A stretch of DNA of 64,000 nucleotides from SIG440 sp045646865. Lineage in GTDB: Bacteria > Bacillota > Clostridia > Monoglobales > Monoglobaceae. Positions 1 to 8,436 of this stretch are shown here, piece after piece (position 1 is the first letter of the stretch; the number at the start of each line of letters is the position of its first letter). The position numbers were made by a program, and so were the translations under genes. The stretch is from assembly GCA_045646865.1 (NCBI GenBank), contig JAZRLM010000020.1:15803-79802 (forward strand), read 5' to 3'. The notes under the pieces were generated by a model. That model worked only from the letters and a program-made list of their open reading frames with translations, was not told the origin of the DNA and searched no databases.

Positions 1-121
1 TTGTCGAAACACCCGATATACCGCCGCAGACAATTTTGTTGGGTGTAAGCAAAAGGCTGATTGCCGCAGCAGTTATCATCGTGCCAAGCACCGTAAGTAG
101 AATTTCCTTTATTTTTTTCAA
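1..121 (-). CDS. YitT-family membrane protein, N-terminal fragment (cut by window edge)
   Basis: The reading frame from a TTG at 121 gives a 40-residue start containing GTMITAAAISLLLTPNKIVC and then GGISGVST, which matches the first transmembrane segment of YitT/DUF161 membrane proteins (hydrophobic helix, then a 'PNK...GG(I/V)SG' turn). The start is set by a stop just upstream in frame and by GGGATGAG a few bases before the TTG. The rest of the gene lies beyond position 1. The family is widespread in Firmicutes and its substrate is unknown. The gene runs in the same direction as feoAB but is separated from it by about 120 bases. Confidence 0.72.
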   Translation of the reverse strand, partial: MKKIKEILLTVLGTMITAAAISLLLTPNKIVCGGISGVST

Positions 122-239
122 AAAAACTCATCCCTATCTTTCGCATTTTTTAATATATATTATAATACAAAGAAACAGTTTTGGCAAGTCCTTTTCACAC
201 AAAAACACCAAACAATCTGTTTGGTATTTTTGAAGCATA

Positions 240-392
240 TCAATCGTGACAATTACATTCCTTTTTTTTGCCGCAACTGGCGGAATGCGGGCACCCGATA
301 CAACGGGCACCTTTTTTCTTTTGGGTTATTATGTATGCGATTGCCAGCCCTAATATAGCCGCCACAACAACCGCAACAATTATATTTGTCAT
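240..392 (-). CDS. FeoB-associated Cys-rich membrane protein
   Basis: This 50-residue peptide begins with a hydrophobic helix (residues 3-22), followed by basic residues and a Cys-rich tail with Cys31, Cys34, Cys40 and Cys47 (CIGCPHSASC, then KKKECNCHD). This layout is that of the small FeoB-associated Cys-rich membrane protein family, encoded directly after feoB in many Clostridia. It starts 23 bases after the feoB stop with AGGAG before the ATG, so it is co-transcribed with feoB. Its role is not established; the family is assumed to assist ferrous iron uptake at the membrane. The call is firm on size, topology and position. Confidence 0.85.
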   Translation of the reverse strand: MTNIIVAVVVAAILGLAIAYIITQKKKGARCIGCPHSASCGKKKECNCHD

Positions 393-415
393 ATAAACTC
401 TCCTAAAATTTATTT

Positions 416-2416
416 TCAGGCATTTAAGGAGTATTCCTTTTTAACCTCTTTGTCCGCTTTGGCAATAAGGCAAGCTATAATTCCAGCAAATACCGCCACA
501 GCAATCAAACCTGCGAAAAAGCCTTCACCATAATGACCCGTGGTAATTCGCGTACCAATCTGATAAACAAAAAACGCAATTGTATAGCCTGTAGCAAGCT
601 GAAGAGCAATACCGCCAAGCAGCCATTTTTTATCCTTTATTTCAGCGTTCATAGCGCCGATTGCCGCAAAACAAGGCGGTGTATAAAGGTTAAACATCAG
701 GCATGCAAGAGCAGCCGCAGCGGATATACCCATCACTCCTGCAACCTGACCGCCTGCTCCTTCTGCAAGCTGAAGAGCCTCGGTATCAATAAAATTTGAG
801 ATACCATAGACAACCGCTAACGTTCCGACCACATTTTCCTTGGCAATAAATCCGGTAAGTGATGCCGCCGCAATCTGCCATACACCAAAGCCAAGGGGTA
901 TCAGGAGTACAGCAACCGGCGATGCAATTGTTGCAAGAATTGATGTGTGTGCCATTCCTTCTTCAACCATTTCAAAATTCCAGTTGAACATCTGCATAAT
1001 CTGAATAACAGCATTGCAGACAAGAATGATTGTTCCTGCCTTAACTATGTAAGCCCAGCCGCGTGAACACATTGACAGAAATGCCCTTTTTATGCTTGGA
1101 ATTTTGTATTCGGGCAATTCCATAATAAAGAATGACTTTTTGTTTTTTTGTCCTGCAATTTTATTTACAAGCAACGCACCCAAAAGAATAAGAGCTATAC
1201 CAACAAAATACATCAGTGTTCCTACCCATGCCGCATCATCAAAAAACGCGCCTGCAAAAAGTGCTATTACCGGCAGCTTTGCGCCGCAAGGCATAAACGG
1301 TGTCAGCATAGCCGTGGCACGGCGTTCTCTTTCGTTGCGGATTGTACGACAAGCCATAATTCCCGGGATAGCACAGCCTGTGCCCACAACAAAGGAAATA
1401 ACAGATTTACCCGAAAGCCCTACCTTTTTAAATATAGGGTCCAGAATAACAGTTGCACGTGCCATATAACCACAGTCTTCAAGAAGGGCAATCATGAAAT
1501 ACATAACCATTACAAGAGGCAAAAACCCCACAACAGCACTTACACCGCCCACAATTCCGTCTACTAGAATTGACTGTAGCAAGGGATGCGCGTCTTCAAC
1601 CCACAGAGCAACAAGTTCACCAAATGCGTCTATCCAACTGCAAAGATAGTCCGCAAGATAAGGGCCTAAAGTTGCCTGAGAAATATTGAACACCAGAAAC
1701 ATCACAACCGCAAACAAAGGAAGTCCTATAAAAGGATTGGTAAGAACCTTGTCAACCTTGTCCTGATTATTAAGTTTATTGGTTTTAATCTTTTTTGTTT
1801 CAACTTTTTCTACAATTTTGTTTACAAAATCAAAACGCCGTCTGTCAGCTCTTTCAACCTCTTTTCTGTCGTCAAGGTCAATATCGCCCTGATAAAAAGG
1901 CGCCTTTTGCGGCCTTCCCTTAAGGGATACTGCCGTTTTGACAACCTTTGCCAGGCCTTTATCCCTTGTGGTTGTTGCAACCGTTTCAACAACAGGGCAA
2001 CCCAAAGCATCAGACAGGGCAGCAACATCAATTTTTGTTTCCTTTTTAGCATTGACGTCGCTTTTATTAAGAGCCACCACCACAGGAATACCAAGCTCAA
2101 GAAGCTGAGTTGTAAAGAAAAGGCTGCGGCTCAGATTGGTAGCATCGACAATATTTACAATCACATCGGGATGTTCATTTTTAACATAAGCGCTTGTTAT
2201 ACTTTCCTCGGATGTAAACGGTGACATTGAATACGCACCCGGAAGGTCAACTGCAATAAGGTCTTCGTCAATACCGTTATACCTGTTTTTTATAAAAGCT
2301 TCTTTTTTATCTACAGTAACACCTGCCCAGTTGCCCACACGCTCGTTTCTGCCTGTGAGTACATTATACATTGTAGTTTTACCGCTGTTAGGGTTGCCTG
2401 CAAAAGCAATTCTCAT
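416..2416 (-). CDS. feoB: Ferrous iron transport protein B
   Basis: FeoB is the GTP-gated inner-membrane Fe(II) permease. The N-terminal G domain shows G1 GNPNSGKTT (residues 7-15), G3 DLPG (57-60) and G4 NKSD (117-120). A basic linker around 200-225 leads into the polytopic membrane part with paired gate domains, including the conserved GTGCAIPG segment. The length of 666 residues is full for the Firmicutes form. AGGAGG precedes the ATG. It follows feoA after a 111-base gap that holds a palindrome like those in front of feoA, and is followed by the small Cys-rich FeoB partner, giving feoA-feoB-accessory. Iron-responsive control is inferred from the palindromes. Confidence 0.97.
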   Translation of the reverse strand: MRIAFAGNPNSGKTTMYNVLTGRNERVGNWAGVTVDKKEAFIKNRYNGIDEDLIAVDLPGAYSMSPFTSEESITSAYVKNEHPDVIVNIVDATNLSRSLFFTTQLLELGIPVVVALNKSDVNAKKETKIDVAALSDALGCPVVETVATTTRDKGLAKVVKTAVSLKGRPQKAPFYQGDIDLDDRKEVERADRRRFDFVNKIVEKVETKKIKTNKLNNQDKVDKVLTNPFIGLPLFAVVMFLVFNISQATLGPYLADYLCSWIDAFGELVALWVEDAHPLLQSILVDGIVGGVSAVVGFLPLVMVMYFMIALLEDCGYMARATVILDPIFKKVGLSGKSVISFVVGTGCAIPGIMACRTIRNERERRATAMLTPFMPCGAKLPVIALFAGAFFDDAAWVGTLMYFVGIALILLGALLVNKIAGQKNKKSFFIMELPEYKIPSIKRAFLSMCSRGWAYIVKAGTIILVCNAVIQIMQMFNWNFEMVEEGMAHTSILATIASPVAVLLIPLGFGVWQIAAASLTGFIAKENVVGTLAVVYGISNFIDTEALQLAEGAGGQVAGVMGISAAAALACLMFNLYTPPCFAAIGAMNAEIKDKKWLLGGIALQLATGYTIAFFVYQIGTRITTGHYGEGFFAGLIAVAVFAGIIACLIAKADKEVKKEYSLNA

Positions 2417-2468
2417 AACATAGTCCTCCTTATATGTATTTTAATCTAAAACAAAGTTAAATGTGTGT

Positions 2469-2488
2469 TGGTTAGTGTTGACTAACCA
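2469..2488. promoter_or_regulatory. Palindromic operator between feoA and feoB
   Basis: An 8-base perfect inverted repeat, TGGTTAGT/ACTAACCA, is separated by GTTG. It shares the (G)GTTAG...CTAAC(C) core with the two palindromes upstream of feoA. DtxR-family metalloregulator sites have a similar TTAG/CTAA core, so a metal-dependent repressor is the likely ligand; this is inference. The site lies between feoA and feoB and could tune distal expression. Confidence 0.6.
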
Positions 2489-2527
2489 TATATTAAAAAA
2501 TAAATCAGTGAATAGGCAACACGATAA

Positions 2528-2743
2528 TTACATTATCCATATTGCCGATGCCAACTGATTGTCGATATTATATCTGCCATCTTTAATAGCAACAACACAA
2601 CCGCCTTTCATACGAGAAATAACAGTAATAGGCTCACCACTATAACAACCCAAAGAAAACAGAAATGAATTAAGCTCTTCATCCGCTGTTTCAATCTGCT
2701 TGACGATATATTCTTTACCTTCTGTTGCTTCTGTCAGATTCAT
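2528..2743 (-). CDS. feoA: FeoA family protein
   Basis: FeoA is a small cytosolic SH3-like partner of FeoB needed for Fe(II) uptake. The 71-residue protein has the usual FeoA features: an N-terminal 'L.E...G..Y.V' strand, a central LGCYSGEPITVI turn (usually LGI..G..I.V), and a closing strand with the GRYNIDNQLASAI pattern. The ATG is preceded by GAGGAG. It is the first gene of the feo operon, directly downstream of a promoter overlapped by a palindromic operator. The length is normal for a single-domain FeoA. Confidence 0.92.
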   Translation of the reverse strand: MNLTEATEGKEYIVKQIETADEELNSFLFSLGCYSGEPITVISRMKGGCVVAIKDGRYNIDNQLASAIWIM

Positions 2744-2766
2744 ATGTGCTCCTCATAATTCATATT

Positions 2767-2786
2767 AAGTTAGTTGTATCTAACTT
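2767..2786. promoter_or_regulatory. Second feo operator palindrome
   Basis: A perfect 7-base inverted repeat, AAGTTAG/CTAACTT, flanks TTGTAT. It lies just downstream of the feoA -10 element, roughly over the expected start of transcription, and has the same GTTAG/CTAAC core as its neighbour at 2790-2813. Binding here would block RNA polymerase. Confidence 0.6.
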
Positions 2787-2789
2787 CTT

Positions 2790-2823
2790 TGGTTAGTTTA
2801 GCATAACTAACCACCTTTGTCAA
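2790..2823 (-). promoter_or_regulatory. feoA promoter overlapped by a 24-bp operator
   Basis: On the minus strand TTGACA (2818-2823) and TAAACT (2795-2800) are spaced by 17 bases, with a TGC extended -10. A 9-base perfect inverted repeat, TGGTTAGTT/AACTAACCA (2790-2813), covers the -10 and most of the spacer. The overlap of a strong promoter with a long palindrome, repeated twice more nearby, is good evidence of repression. The regulator is likely of the DtxR type (inferred). Confidence 0.7.
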
Positions 2824-2906
2824 TATTTTTTATAAATTTTATTTCATATTTATTCATAATATACATATTTATATTAATATGTTTTATATTTTTTGTTAGA
2901 TTTCTA

Positions 2907-2935
2907 TTGACAAGAGGTGATTTGAGGATTATAAT
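2907..2935 (+). promoter_or_regulatory. sigma-A promoter for the mgtC-like gene
   Basis: TTGACA (2907-2912) and TATAAT (2930-2935) with a 17-base spacer give a perfect consensus promoter. Transcription would start near 2942, leaving a leader of about 23 bases before the ATG at 2965. No folded leader is visible, unlike the long regulated leaders of some mgtA/mgtC genes. Confidence 0.85.
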
Positions 2936-2964
2936 GTTAGAATATATTTAAAGGAGTGACTAAT

Positions 2965-3681
2965 ATGTTTGAAAGTATAGTGGCTTACTTTACAAGCGGA
3001 CATTTTTTATTTCATCTTGAGCTTTTAGGCAGAATTTTTATAGCATTTCTTTGCGGAGCCTTTATCGGTCATGAAAGAAAAACCCGCGGCAAAGGTGCAG
3101 GAACCCGAACCCACTCCATTGTGTCAATTGCCTCCTGCCTTCTTATGATAATATCTCAGTATGGCTTTGCCGATTTCCTTAACCACTTCAGCGGAACGGG
3201 TGTAAACATTAATCACGACCCCTCCAGAATTGCTGCACAGATTGTTACAGGTATCGGTTTTCTTGGTGCAGGTATGATTTTTGTACATAAAAGAATCATT
3301 ACCGGTCTTACAACTGCTGCAGGAATATGGGCAACGGCAGGTATCGGTATGTCAATCGGCGCAGGAATGTATTTTATCAGTATAACAACAACTATCGTTA
3401 TTGTAATTATCCAGATAATCTCACACAGAGATTTTAAATTTTTTACCCACTATATTGATATTGAATATACCCTTATCGTCAACGACAAGGAAAAAGCTCT
3501 GGATTTAATAAATGAAGTTGCAGAAAAATATGATTTATCCACAACCAATCTTGAGATAATGTATAAAACAGACGACCTTTATTATATCAATATTATAGCA
3601 AATACTCTCCACAACCCTGACAGAATGGAGCTAGCAAATCTGTTCAGTCGGAATGATTTTGTTGTTTCGGTTAAAATGTAA
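2965..3681 (+). CDS. MgtC/SapB family membrane protein
   Basis: The N-terminal half carries four to five membrane helices and the conserved MgtC/SapB core: GAFIGHERKTRGKGAGTRTH near residues 30-50 and AAQIVTGIGFLGAGMIF near 90-105. A soluble C-terminal domain of about 80 residues (TLIVNDKEKALDLINEVAEK onward) resembles an ACT-like fold. AAGGAG at 2951-2956 fits the ATG at 2965; a GTG at 2956 lies inside that site and is unlikely. The family is linked to growth at low magnesium and to control of ATP synthase in pathogens; its role here is unknown. The gene is monocistronic, with its own promoter and a strong terminator. Confidence 0.88.
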   Translation: MFESIVAYFTSGHFLFHLELLGRIFIAFLCGAFIGHERKTRGKGAGTRTHSIVSIASCLLMIISQYGFADFLNHFSGTGVNINHDPSRIAAQIVTGIGFLGAGMIFVHKRIITGLTTAAGIWATAGIGMSIGAGMYFISITTTIVIVIIQIISHRDFKFFTHYIDIEYTLIVNDKEKALDLINEVAEKYDLSTTNLEIMYKTDDLYYINIIANTLHNPDRMELANLFSRNDFVVSVKM

Positions 3682-3697
3682 TTTTTAAATATACGTC

Positions 3698-3755
3698 AAA
3701 GCGGCTGCAAAATGCAGCCGCTTTCTGAAGTGCTCTGCATCGCAGAGCACTTTTT
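3698..3755 (+). terminator. Tandem hairpins ending mgtC-like and dapB transcripts
   Basis: Two perfect hairpins lie back to back between convergent genes: AAAGCGGCTGC/GCAGCCGCTTT (3698-3724) and AAGTGCTCTGC/GCAGAGCACTT (3728-3752), the second followed by a T tract on the + strand. They likely serve both strands. Confidence 0.85.
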
Positions 3756-3759
3756 AAAT

Positions 3760-4518
3760 TTATTCTTTTACAAGATCGGTCATATTATAAAGACCGGGGA
3801 CTTTGCCCTGCATAAAGATTGCAGCACGAACCGCTCCTACTGCAAACACGGTTTTTGATGTTGCCTGATGCTTGATTTCGATAACCTCGTCGGTGCCTGC
3901 AAATATAACGGTATGCTCGCCCACAATATTTCCGCCGCGAACTGCGTGGATACCAATTTCTTCCTTGTCTCTCTTCTTTCTCACAGAGTGACGGTCATAG
4001 GTATACTTGGGGTCATATGCCACAGTATCTGCAATTGCATCTGCGATGGCAAGGGCTGTACCGCTTGGAGCATCAAGTTTTTGGTTGTGATGTTTTTCAA
4101 CAATTTCAATATCAAAATTATCTTCAAGGAGCTTGGATGCCTTGCAAACCAAGTCAATCAACAGATTTACACCGATTGACATATTTGCCGAGAAGAAAAT
4201 CGGGGTTTCCTTTGAATAAAATTCCAGTTTGGAAAGCTGTTCCTTTGAAAGACCTGTTGTGCAGATAACCGCAGGAATTTTATTATCCTTTGCATAGTCA
4301 AGAATTGCATCGGTCATAGAAACGTGTGAAAAGTCGATTATGCAGTCAATCTTTTCTGTAACCTTATCAAGACTGTCATAAACAGGAAAGTCAACAGATG
4401 TTGTGTCCATAACATCATATCCTGCCGCAACAGTTATAAGGTCGCTGTGCTGTGCAATAACTGCCTTCACGGCGTTTCCCATCTTTCCGTTTGCTCCGCA
4501 TAAAAGTATATTTATCAT
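3760..4518 (-). CDS. dapB: 4-hydroxy-tetrahydrodipicolinate reductase
   Basis: DapB reduces 4-hydroxy-tetrahydrodipicolinate with NAD(P)H in the diaminopimelate/lysine pathway. The Rossmann motif GANGKMG is at residues 8-14 and the family signature HHNQKLDAPSGT at 143-154 carries the catalytic His-His and substrate-binding Lys. The length of 252 residues is normal. AGAGGTGA precedes the ATG. It is the last gene of asd-dapA-dapB, 56 bases after dapA, and ends at a strong terminator. Confidence 0.97.
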   Translation of the reverse strand: MINILLCGANGKMGNAVKAVIAQHSDLITVAAGYDVMDTTSVDFPVYDSLDKVTEKIDCIIDFSHVSMTDAILDYAKDNKIPAVICTTGLSKEQLSKLEFYSKETPIFFSANMSIGVNLLIDLVCKASKLLEDNFDIEIVEKHHNQKLDAPSGTALAIADAIADTVAYDPKYTYDRHSVRKKRDKEEIGIHAVRGGNIVGEHTVIFAGTDEVIEIKHQATSKTVFAVGAVRAAIFMQGKVPGLYNMTDLVKE

Positions 4519-4574
4519 TAGTAGTCACCTCTTGTACAGCCGTGGAGATGTTTCGGTCTGCACTCTGCATTTGT

Positions 4575-5462
4575 TTATTTAAGTTTTAAGCCATAATTGA
4601 TCATAGACGTTTTCAGTCTTTCAAGATTTTTCTCCTCCATCTCGCAGAGGGGAAGTCTTAAAATTCCCACATCAAAACCTAAAAGGTTCATCGCCGTCTT
4701 TACGGGTATGGGGTTAACCTCGTAAAACATTGCATCCATAATATCAAGCATACCAAGGTATATTTTGTTTGCATCGGCTAGATTACCCTCTTCTGCAAAC
4801 TTGCACATATTATGTGTTTCCTCGGGCAGTATGTTGGCAATTACAGAAATAACACCCTGACATCCGATAGCCACAAGGGGAACTGTTACATCGTCATTGC
4901 CCGAATAGATAGCAAGATTGGTGTGCGCCCTGATTTTTGCCGCAAATGCAACATCGCCGCTTGCTTCCTTGATGGCATTTATGTTTTCGTACTTTTCGTC
5001 AAGAAACTTCAGTGTATCAAGTGATATTGATACACCTGTTCTTGAGGGAACATTATAAAGAATTATAGGCAGCCTTGTATTCTCGGCGATTTTGCCGTAA
5101 TGTGCGCATAATCCCTTTTGGGTTGCCTTGTTGTAATATGGTGTAACCAAAAGAAGTCCCTCATAGCCCACCGATTCGGCATATTGGCACAGACGAATGG
5201 CGCTGTTTGTGTCATTGCTGCCCGTACCTGCAATCATAGGTATTCTGCCCTTTGCAATATCAACACAGAACTTAAGTACTTCTTCGTGCTCCTCCATTGT
5301 CATGGTTGAGCCCTCGCCCGTTGTTCCGCAGATAATCAGCGCGTCTGTCTTGTGTGTAATGTGAAACTCAATCAATTCTTCAAGTTTGGGATAATTTACT
5401 CCGCTTTCAGTAAATGGTGTAACCAAAGCAACACCTGAACCTGTGAATATGGGTTTTTTCAT
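4575..5462 (-). CDS. dapA: 4-hydroxy-tetrahydrodipicolinate synthase
   Basis: DapA condenses pyruvate with aspartate semialdehyde, the first committed step to diaminopimelate. From the chosen ATG (MKKPIFTG...) the GTTGE pyruvate loop is at residues 46-50, the catalytic Tyr of YNVPSRTG at 136, and the Schiff-base Lys of IKEASG at 165. The frame is open upstream to 5495, but the extra 11 residues do not match the family and no better ribosome site is seen, so the start at 5462 is preferred (295 residues). It lies between asd and dapB in one operon. Confidence 0.96.
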   Translation of the reverse strand: MKKPIFTGSGVALVTPFTESGVNYPKLEELIEFHITHKTDALIICGTTGEGSTMTMEEHEEVLKFCVDIAKGRIPMIAGTGSNDTNSAIRLCQYAESVGYEGLLLVTPYYNKATQKGLCAHYGKIAENTRLPIILYNVPSRTGVSISLDTLKFLDEKYENINAIKEASGDVAFAAKIRAHTNLAIYSGNDDVTVPLVAIGCQGVISVIANILPEETHNMCKFAEEGNLADANKIYLGMLDIMDAMFYEVNPIPVKTAMNLLGFDVGILRLPLCEMEEKNLERLKTSMINYGLKLK

Positions 5463-5560
5463 AAAATCACACAACCTTTCTTCCCACGAAAACATTCAAT
5501 AATTATCATCGCCGTTGTGGGATACGACTCTGCTTTATGTTTCGTAATGTAAAGGTTTAA

Positions 5561-6640
5561 TTAGTCAAAATAACCCTTTGCCGCAAGAAGCTCTGCCATA
5601 AGAACAGCACCGCCTGCCGCACCGCGAAGGGTATTGTGTGAAAGGCACACAAACTTGTAGTCGTACTGGCTGTCTTCACGAAGACGTCCCATTGAAACTG
5701 CCATACCGCCCTCTAAATTACGTTCAAGCTTTGCCTGAGGACGGTTATCTTCTTCAAAATAGTTAAGGAACTGCTTTGGAGCAGAAGGAAGTTCAAGCTC
5801 CTGAGGAACACCCTTAAAGTTCTTCCAGTCTTCCTTAATCTGTTCGATAGTGGGCTTATTTTCAAATCTTACGAATACAGCCGCTGTGTGACCGTCAGAT
5901 ACGGGAACACGCAGACACTGTGTTGTGATAGCAGGAGTAGTTGCATCAACGATTTCGTCGCCTTCAATCTTACCCCAGATTTTAAGAGGCTCGATTTCAC
6001 TCTTTTCTTCCTCGCCGCCGATATAGGGGATAAGGTTGTCAACCATTTCGGGCCAGGTTTCAAAGGTTTTACCTGCACCTGAAATTGCCTGATATGTGCA
6101 GGCAAGAACTTCCTTGATACCATATTTCATCAAAGGATGAAGTGCGGGAACATAGCTCTGGAGTGAGCAGTTTGACTTAACAGATACAAAACCGCGCTTT
6201 GTACCGAGTCTTTTGCGCTGTGCTGCAATGATTTCTGCGTGCTCGGGGTTGATTTCGGGAACAATCATAGGAACGTCCTTTGTGTGTCTGTGTGCCGAGT
6301 TGTTTGAAACAACGGGACATTCTGCCTTGGCATATGCTTCTTCAAGAGCCTTGATTTCGTCCTTCTTCATATCAACGGCGCAGAAAACAAAGTCAACCTG
6401 TGCTGCGATTTTTTCGATTTCGGCAGTTGCATCAAGGATAACCATATCCTTTACCTTTTCGGGAATATCAACTGTCATTGCCCAACGGCTGCCAACAGCC
6501 TCGGTATATTTTTTGCCTGCACTTCTTGATGATGCGGCAAGCACCTTTATATTGAACCACGGATGGTCAGCAAGCAGAGTTATAAATCTCTGACCTACCA
6601 TACCGGTAGCACCAATAATACCTACGTTATAATTTTTCAT
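5561..6640 (-). CDS. asd: Aspartate-semialdehyde dehydrogenase, archaeal/fungal-type subfamily
   Basis: Asd makes L-aspartate 4-semialdehyde from aspartyl phosphate with NADPH. GATGMVGQRF at residues 10-19 is the nucleotide-binding loop and Cys158 in SNCSLQS is the acyl-enzyme cysteine. The sequence (long N-terminal 'LADHPWFN', 'RWAM', 'SNNSAHRH', 359 residues) looks like the branch best known from archaea and fungi rather than the E. coli form; this assignment is from motif memory. It is first in asd-dapA-dapB. AGGAGG precedes the ATG and a perfect promoter lies 40 bases upstream, so the leader is too short for a lysine riboswitch. Confidence 0.95.
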   Translation of the reverse strand: MKNYNVGIIGATGMVGQRFITLLADHPWFNIKVLAASSRSAGKKYTEAVGSRWAMTVDIPEKVKDMVILDATAEIEKIAAQVDFVFCAVDMKKDEIKALEEAYAKAECPVVSNNSAHRHTKDVPMIVPEINPEHAEIIAAQRKRLGTKRGFVSVKSNCSLQSYVPALHPLMKYGIKEVLACTYQAISGAGKTFETWPEMVDNLIPYIGGEEEKSEIEPLKIWGKIEGDEIVDATTPAITTQCLRVPVSDGHTAAVFVRFENKPTIEQIKEDWKNFKGVPQELELPSAPKQFLNYFEEDNRPQAKLERNLEGGMAVSMGRLREDSQYDYKFVCLSHNTLRGAAGGAVLMAELLAAKGYFD

Positions 6641-6677
6641 TGTGAAAAATCCTCCTTATGTAATTTCTATCCTTAAT

Positions 6678-6706
6678 ATTATATGATATTGTATCAAGAA
6701 TGTCAA
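6678..6706 (-). promoter_or_regulatory. sigma-A promoter for asd-dapA-dapB
   Basis: Minus-strand TTGACA (6701-6706) and TATAAT (6678-6683) are separated by exactly 17 bases. The expected transcript starts near 6670, about 30 bases before the asd ATG, which leaves no room for an L-box. Confidence 0.88.
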
Positions 6707-6811
6707 TTATTTTTTGTAACACAATTTTAACATAAAATAAAAGGATTTTCGCCGATATTTGTCGAATTTTCATTAATAGAAAACTAATTTTTTCGGATAG
6801 GGTTGTTTACT

Positions 6812-8416
6812 ATGCAGAAATTGTTAAAAATTTATATAGTTGCAGTTATTATAACTCTGATTTTGTGTTGCCTTTCAATGACCGCGGGCGCCGCAGAATA
6901 TCAGGACACTTTGCGTGTTGGTATATACTATGGCAGCAGTACGGTTGACAGCCTTAACCTTGAAAGTGACGCAGGCTTTGTCCTTGGTTATACAACAGGC
7001 AGAGATTTTTATGAATTTGATAAAACCGATGTTGACGAAGTAACTGTTTCACAAAAGGCAAGTGCCACACACCACATCCTTTGCTACTCTTTTGATAACG
7101 AAGAAGACTTTACCGAAAAGCTTACCGAACTGCGTGATTTGGGAGAAAACATCTTCCCTGCTTATTACGACTCTCGGTACTGCATTCTGTCAGGCACCTT
7201 TGAAACCCTGAACGATGCTAAATGGGAGACAGAAAACGGCTCTCTTGGCGGTACAGCAATCCGCCTTTCGGCAAATGCATTTTATGTTACAGATTCCAAT
7301 AACGGCACCGTACTCTTTGTATCCGACCATTCAAGCCACAACCCGGCTATATTTACTTCGGATGCCGAAGATACCGATGCCCTGCTTACCATATCGGGCT
7401 CGGCAGGCGGAACTTACCGCGGCGGATTTGAATGCAGCAAGCGTGCAGAAAACGGATTGACGGTTGTAAACATTGTCCCTGTTGAGGATTACCTTTACAG
7501 CGTTGTATGCCGTGAAATGTCATCAAGCTGGCCTGTTGAGGCTCTTAAAGTTCAGGCGGTCTGTGCAAGGAACTTTGCCCTTGGCAGAATTAACTATCAC
7601 AAGCAATACGGCTTTGATGTGTGCCGTACGGTATGCTGTCAGGCATATTCCTCTGCCGCTGACCAAAGCGAAAGTGTTCACACAGCAGTTGACGAAACCC
7701 GCGGTGAACTGCTGTTTTATGAGAATGAACTTGTTCAGGCGGTGTATTCTTCATCAATGGGTTCTTCAACCGAAAACGTTAAAAATGTGTGGGGAAGCTC
7801 CTTCCCTTATCTTGTGAGTGTTGAAAACCCTTATGAGGATACCGAAAACATATACAACGGCAAATGGGAGAAAACCCTTACAACAAAACGCGCTACCGAG
7901 ATTATGGCAAATGCTGGTTATAATATTGGCGAAGTGGTTTCAATAACTGCAGTTGAATATTCTGATGCAGGACGTGTTTTAAAGCTTAAGGTCAAGGGTA
8001 CAAACGGTGAGCACACCTTTGAACGCGAAAGATGCCGCACCATTTTCAGTGAGGCTACATACAGTCAGAAGTATACCGTTGAAAAAGGTGGTGCCTGCAC
8101 CTATTCCAAAGTTAAGGTTATATCAGGAAAAGGTATAAGCAACAAGGTTCTTGATAATGTATCAATCCTCTCATCCACCGATACAGTCACAGTAGTTAGC
8201 GGAGATTTTGTTACCACAGACGGAAACACAAAAAAGACTTATAAAACCATAAAATCCGGTGTTGACCCTGACACCTATGTGTTCATAGGTGAAGGCTGGG
8301 GGCACGGCGTTGGAATGAGCCAGTACGGTGCCAAGGGTATGGCAGAAGCAGGCTTTGATTATGAAGAAATTCTTACCCACTACTACACCGGCACACATTT
8401 AGAACAAGCATATTAA
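6812..8416 (+). CDS. Secreted SpoIID/LytB domain protein
   Basis: A signal peptide (basic MQKLLK, hydrophobic core to about residue 28, AGAAEY cleavage region) precedes a divergent N-terminal half and then a SpoIID/LytB domain: the VPVEDYLYSVVCREMSSSWP segment with the catalytic-type Glu, QAVCARNFAL, and the C-terminal GEGWGHGVGMSQYGAKGMAE. The family includes SpoIID, a peptidoglycan lytic transglycosylase of engulfment, and LytB amidase enhancers. The N-terminal part (about 60-125) has a SPOR-like look. The start is the ATG at 6812 with GGATAGG upstream; a TTG nine bases earlier is less likely. queA follows after 20 bases. Whether this is the sporulation SpoIID itself cannot be told. Confidence 0.85.
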   Translation: MQKLLKIYIVAVIITLILCCLSMTAGAAEYQDTLRVGIYYGSSTVDSLNLESDAGFVLGYTTGRDFYEFDKTDVDEVTVSQKASATHHILCYSFDNEEDFTEKLTELRDLGENIFPAYYDSRYCILSGTFETLNDAKWETENGSLGGTAIRLSANAFYVTDSNNGTVLFVSDHSSHNPAIFTSDAEDTDALLTISGSAGGTYRGGFECSKRAENGLTVVNIVPVEDYLYSVVCREMSSSWPVEALKVQAVCARNFALGRINYHKQYGFDVCRTVCCQAYSSAADQSESVHTAVDETRGELLFYENELVQAVYSSSMGSSTENVKNVWGSSFPYLVSVENPYEDTENIYNGKWEKTLTTKRATEIMANAGYNIGEVVSITAVEYSDAGRVLKLKVKGTNGEHTFERERCRTIFSEATYSQKYTVEKGGACTYSKVKVISGKGISNKVLDNVSILSSTDTVTVVSGDFVTTDGNTKKTYKTIKSGVDPDTYVFIGEGWGHGVGMSQYGAKGMAEAGFDYEEILTHYYTGTHLEQAY

Positions 8417-8436
8417 AGCTGAAAGGAACTGTTATT

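Noticed and set aside
533..799. Plus-strand open frame inside feoB
   Set aside because: Antisense to a strongly supported gene, no ribosome site or protein-like composition. The same applies to the many other frames antisense to ileS, gltX, gdpP, rho and others.
5463..5495. Eleven-residue extension of dapA
   Set aside because: Not matched by the family N-terminus (which begins close to 'FTG...A.VTPF') and no better ribosome site.
6641..6811. Lysine riboswitch upstream of asd
   Set aside because: The intergenic space is 171 bases and the promoter leaves a leader of only about 30 bases.
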